Shown: piece by piece, positions 14,245 to 14,939 of the stretch | How positions within the stretch are numbered: the first letter of the stretch is position 1 | How the letters are laid out: every line of letters begins with the position of its first letter | Source: CAZBEL01 sp964628055 | GTDB taxonomy: Bacteria; Fidelibacterota; Marinisomatia; Marinisomatales; TCS56 | Direction of reading: 5' to 3' | DNA: 14,939 bases | Assembly: GCA_964628055.1 (NCBI GenBank) | Contig: CAZVNL010000046.1 | Span: 1 to 14,939, forward strand | The notes under the pieces: generated by a model | Seen by the model: the letters and a program-made list of their open reading frames with translations, nothing else | What the model was told of the DNA's origin: nothing | The model's database searches: none | Made by a program: the position numbers and the translations under genes

Positions 14245-14936
14245 AGTTGAGTCCGTAATTTTCTGTACTTTTGAAAAAAGGGTCACAGTCTTCTCTTAAA
14301 TTTGTTTTGATTCAGAGCAAATAAAAGGAGAAAAACCATGACCCGCAGCAAGAATACAAACAAAGCAGTTGATAATCCAGAGTTTTTGAGGGAAATAATC
14401 CAGAATCAATTACAGGAGTACCTGGAGCAGGAAATTGCTCAGCACATTTTAAGAAGAATATTCTGGATAAAGTCAGACCCAAAGATAAAGCTTTGGTTAA
14501 ACAGCGTCTGGATGATGTTTTTCAGGCACCTGATAAACGGAGGGGCTTTCTCCGTTTAAGACAGTTAATCGAAAATTTAGCAGGCCAATATCCCCAGGTG
14601 GCTGATCTTCTTGAAAACGACGGTGAAGATGCTCTTACCTGTTTGAACTTTCCATTACAGCACCGACGCCGGATCAGAACGACCAATGGCCTGGAGCGCT
14701 TTAATCAGGAGATCAAACGCCGTACCAATGTGATCCGTATCTTTACCAATCGGGACTCTGCTCTCAGATTAATCGGAGCTCTCTGTATGGAGCAATCAGA
14801 GGAATGGATAACTGGTCGGTAATATCTGGATATGAGTCTGTTAGATCAGGAAGAACATAAGTTAAAAACTAAAAAATCAAAGCAATCGGAGACTGTGGCC
14901 GCTTGAACCATTTTACAGAACTTTTAGGACTTGACC
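14245..14936 (+). mobile_element. Internally deleted IS256-family element
   Basis: An element of about 690 bases whose ends are related in inverted orientation. The left end (14250-14267) reads AGTCCGTAATTTTCTGTA. The right end, read on the minus strand (14931-14914), reads AGTCCTAAAAGTTCTGTA, with 13 of 18 positions identical. The exact outer limits are uncertain by a few bases, and the right flank lies at the window edge, so a target duplication cannot be checked. Inside is a broken IS256-type transposase. Intact members are about 1.3-1.5 kb, so roughly half is missing. It could move only with a transposase supplied in trans. Confidence 0.75.
14338..14906 (+). pseudogene. IS256-family transposase, deleted and frameshifted
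   Basis: The start is well preserved: AAGGAG (14325-14330) before ATG 14338 and an N-terminal stretch of about 36 residues, MTRSKNTNKAVDNPEFLREI to EIAQ. Near 14441-14450 the sequence jumps in another frame to HFKKNILDKVRPKDKALV, which lies well past the middle of IS256-type transposases. The segment carrying the first two catalytic Asp residues is therefore gone. The C-terminal part keeps RIRTTNGLERFNQEIKRRTN and ESALRLxGAL-like residues (here DSALRLIGAL). A TAA at 14820-14822 interrupts the TGRRYLDMSLL segment, which resumes in frame and ends at TGA 14904-14906. Confidence 0.85.
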
Positions 14937-14939
14937 TTA

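Noticed and set aside
1..14939. CRISPR array or toxin-antitoxin or phage-defence cassette
   Set aside because: No regularly spaced direct repeats and no recognisable defence or toxin domains were seen on either strand.

Overview
The window reads as a chromosomal segment from a Gram-negative bacterium. Evidence for this is lipoprotein and exported-protein signals, an exported two-domain amidohydrolase of about 1000 residues, an exported thioredoxin-TPR protein, and a BamE/SmpA-like lipoprotein. The mixture of families recalls the Bacteroidota/Ignavibacteria/Calditrichota (FCB) part of the tree, but that placement is inference and no marker here fixes a phylum. The genetic code appears standard: TGA is the normal stop of several intact genes.

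Left flank (1-1020): a minus-strand tRNA-Lys(CTT), then about 470 bases without a protein gene. This stretch holds two plus-strand intrinsic terminators, one of which can be replaced by an alternative hairpin, and a boxA-like motif abutting a complete one-piece tmRNA gene (ssrA). The tmRNA encodes a tag that I read as ANYGQVAYA. Just 3' of the tmRNA is a 33-codon remnant of a GIY-YIG nuclease.

Metal region (1009-4129, minus strand): a P1B-4-type heavy-metal ATPase (SPC and HEGST motifs), then a cation diffusion facilitator without the usual C-terminal domain. Together they look like a divalent-metal export unit.

Redox region (4512-5919): the most interesting locus. A plus-strand gene encodes an exported thioredoxin-fold/TPR protein. 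A single in-frame TGA sits where the first Cys of the WCxWC active site is expected, followed by a 295-codon intact frame and a hairpin at the spacing expected of a bacterial SECIS. I annotate it as a candidate selenoprotein (UxxC). It converges on a minus-strand AhpD-like CxxC protein.

Minus-strand operon (11716 down to 5980, possibly to 5563): LOG-family nucleotide phosphoribohydrolase, tandem-domain exported amidohydrolase, second exported amidohydrolase, 3-methyladenine DNA glycosylase Tag, and perhaps the AhpD-like gene. The intergenic gaps are 12, 2 and 2 bases, then 60.

Plus-strand group (11856-13942): BamE/SmpA-like lipoprotein, M19 membrane dipeptidase, and a short DprA/Smf-like Rossmann protein whose start overlaps the dipeptidase stop (ATGA).

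Right flank (13943-14939): a 14-bp inverted repeat, then an internally deleted IS256-family element with recognisable inverted ends and a transposase broken by a deletion, a frame change and a stop.
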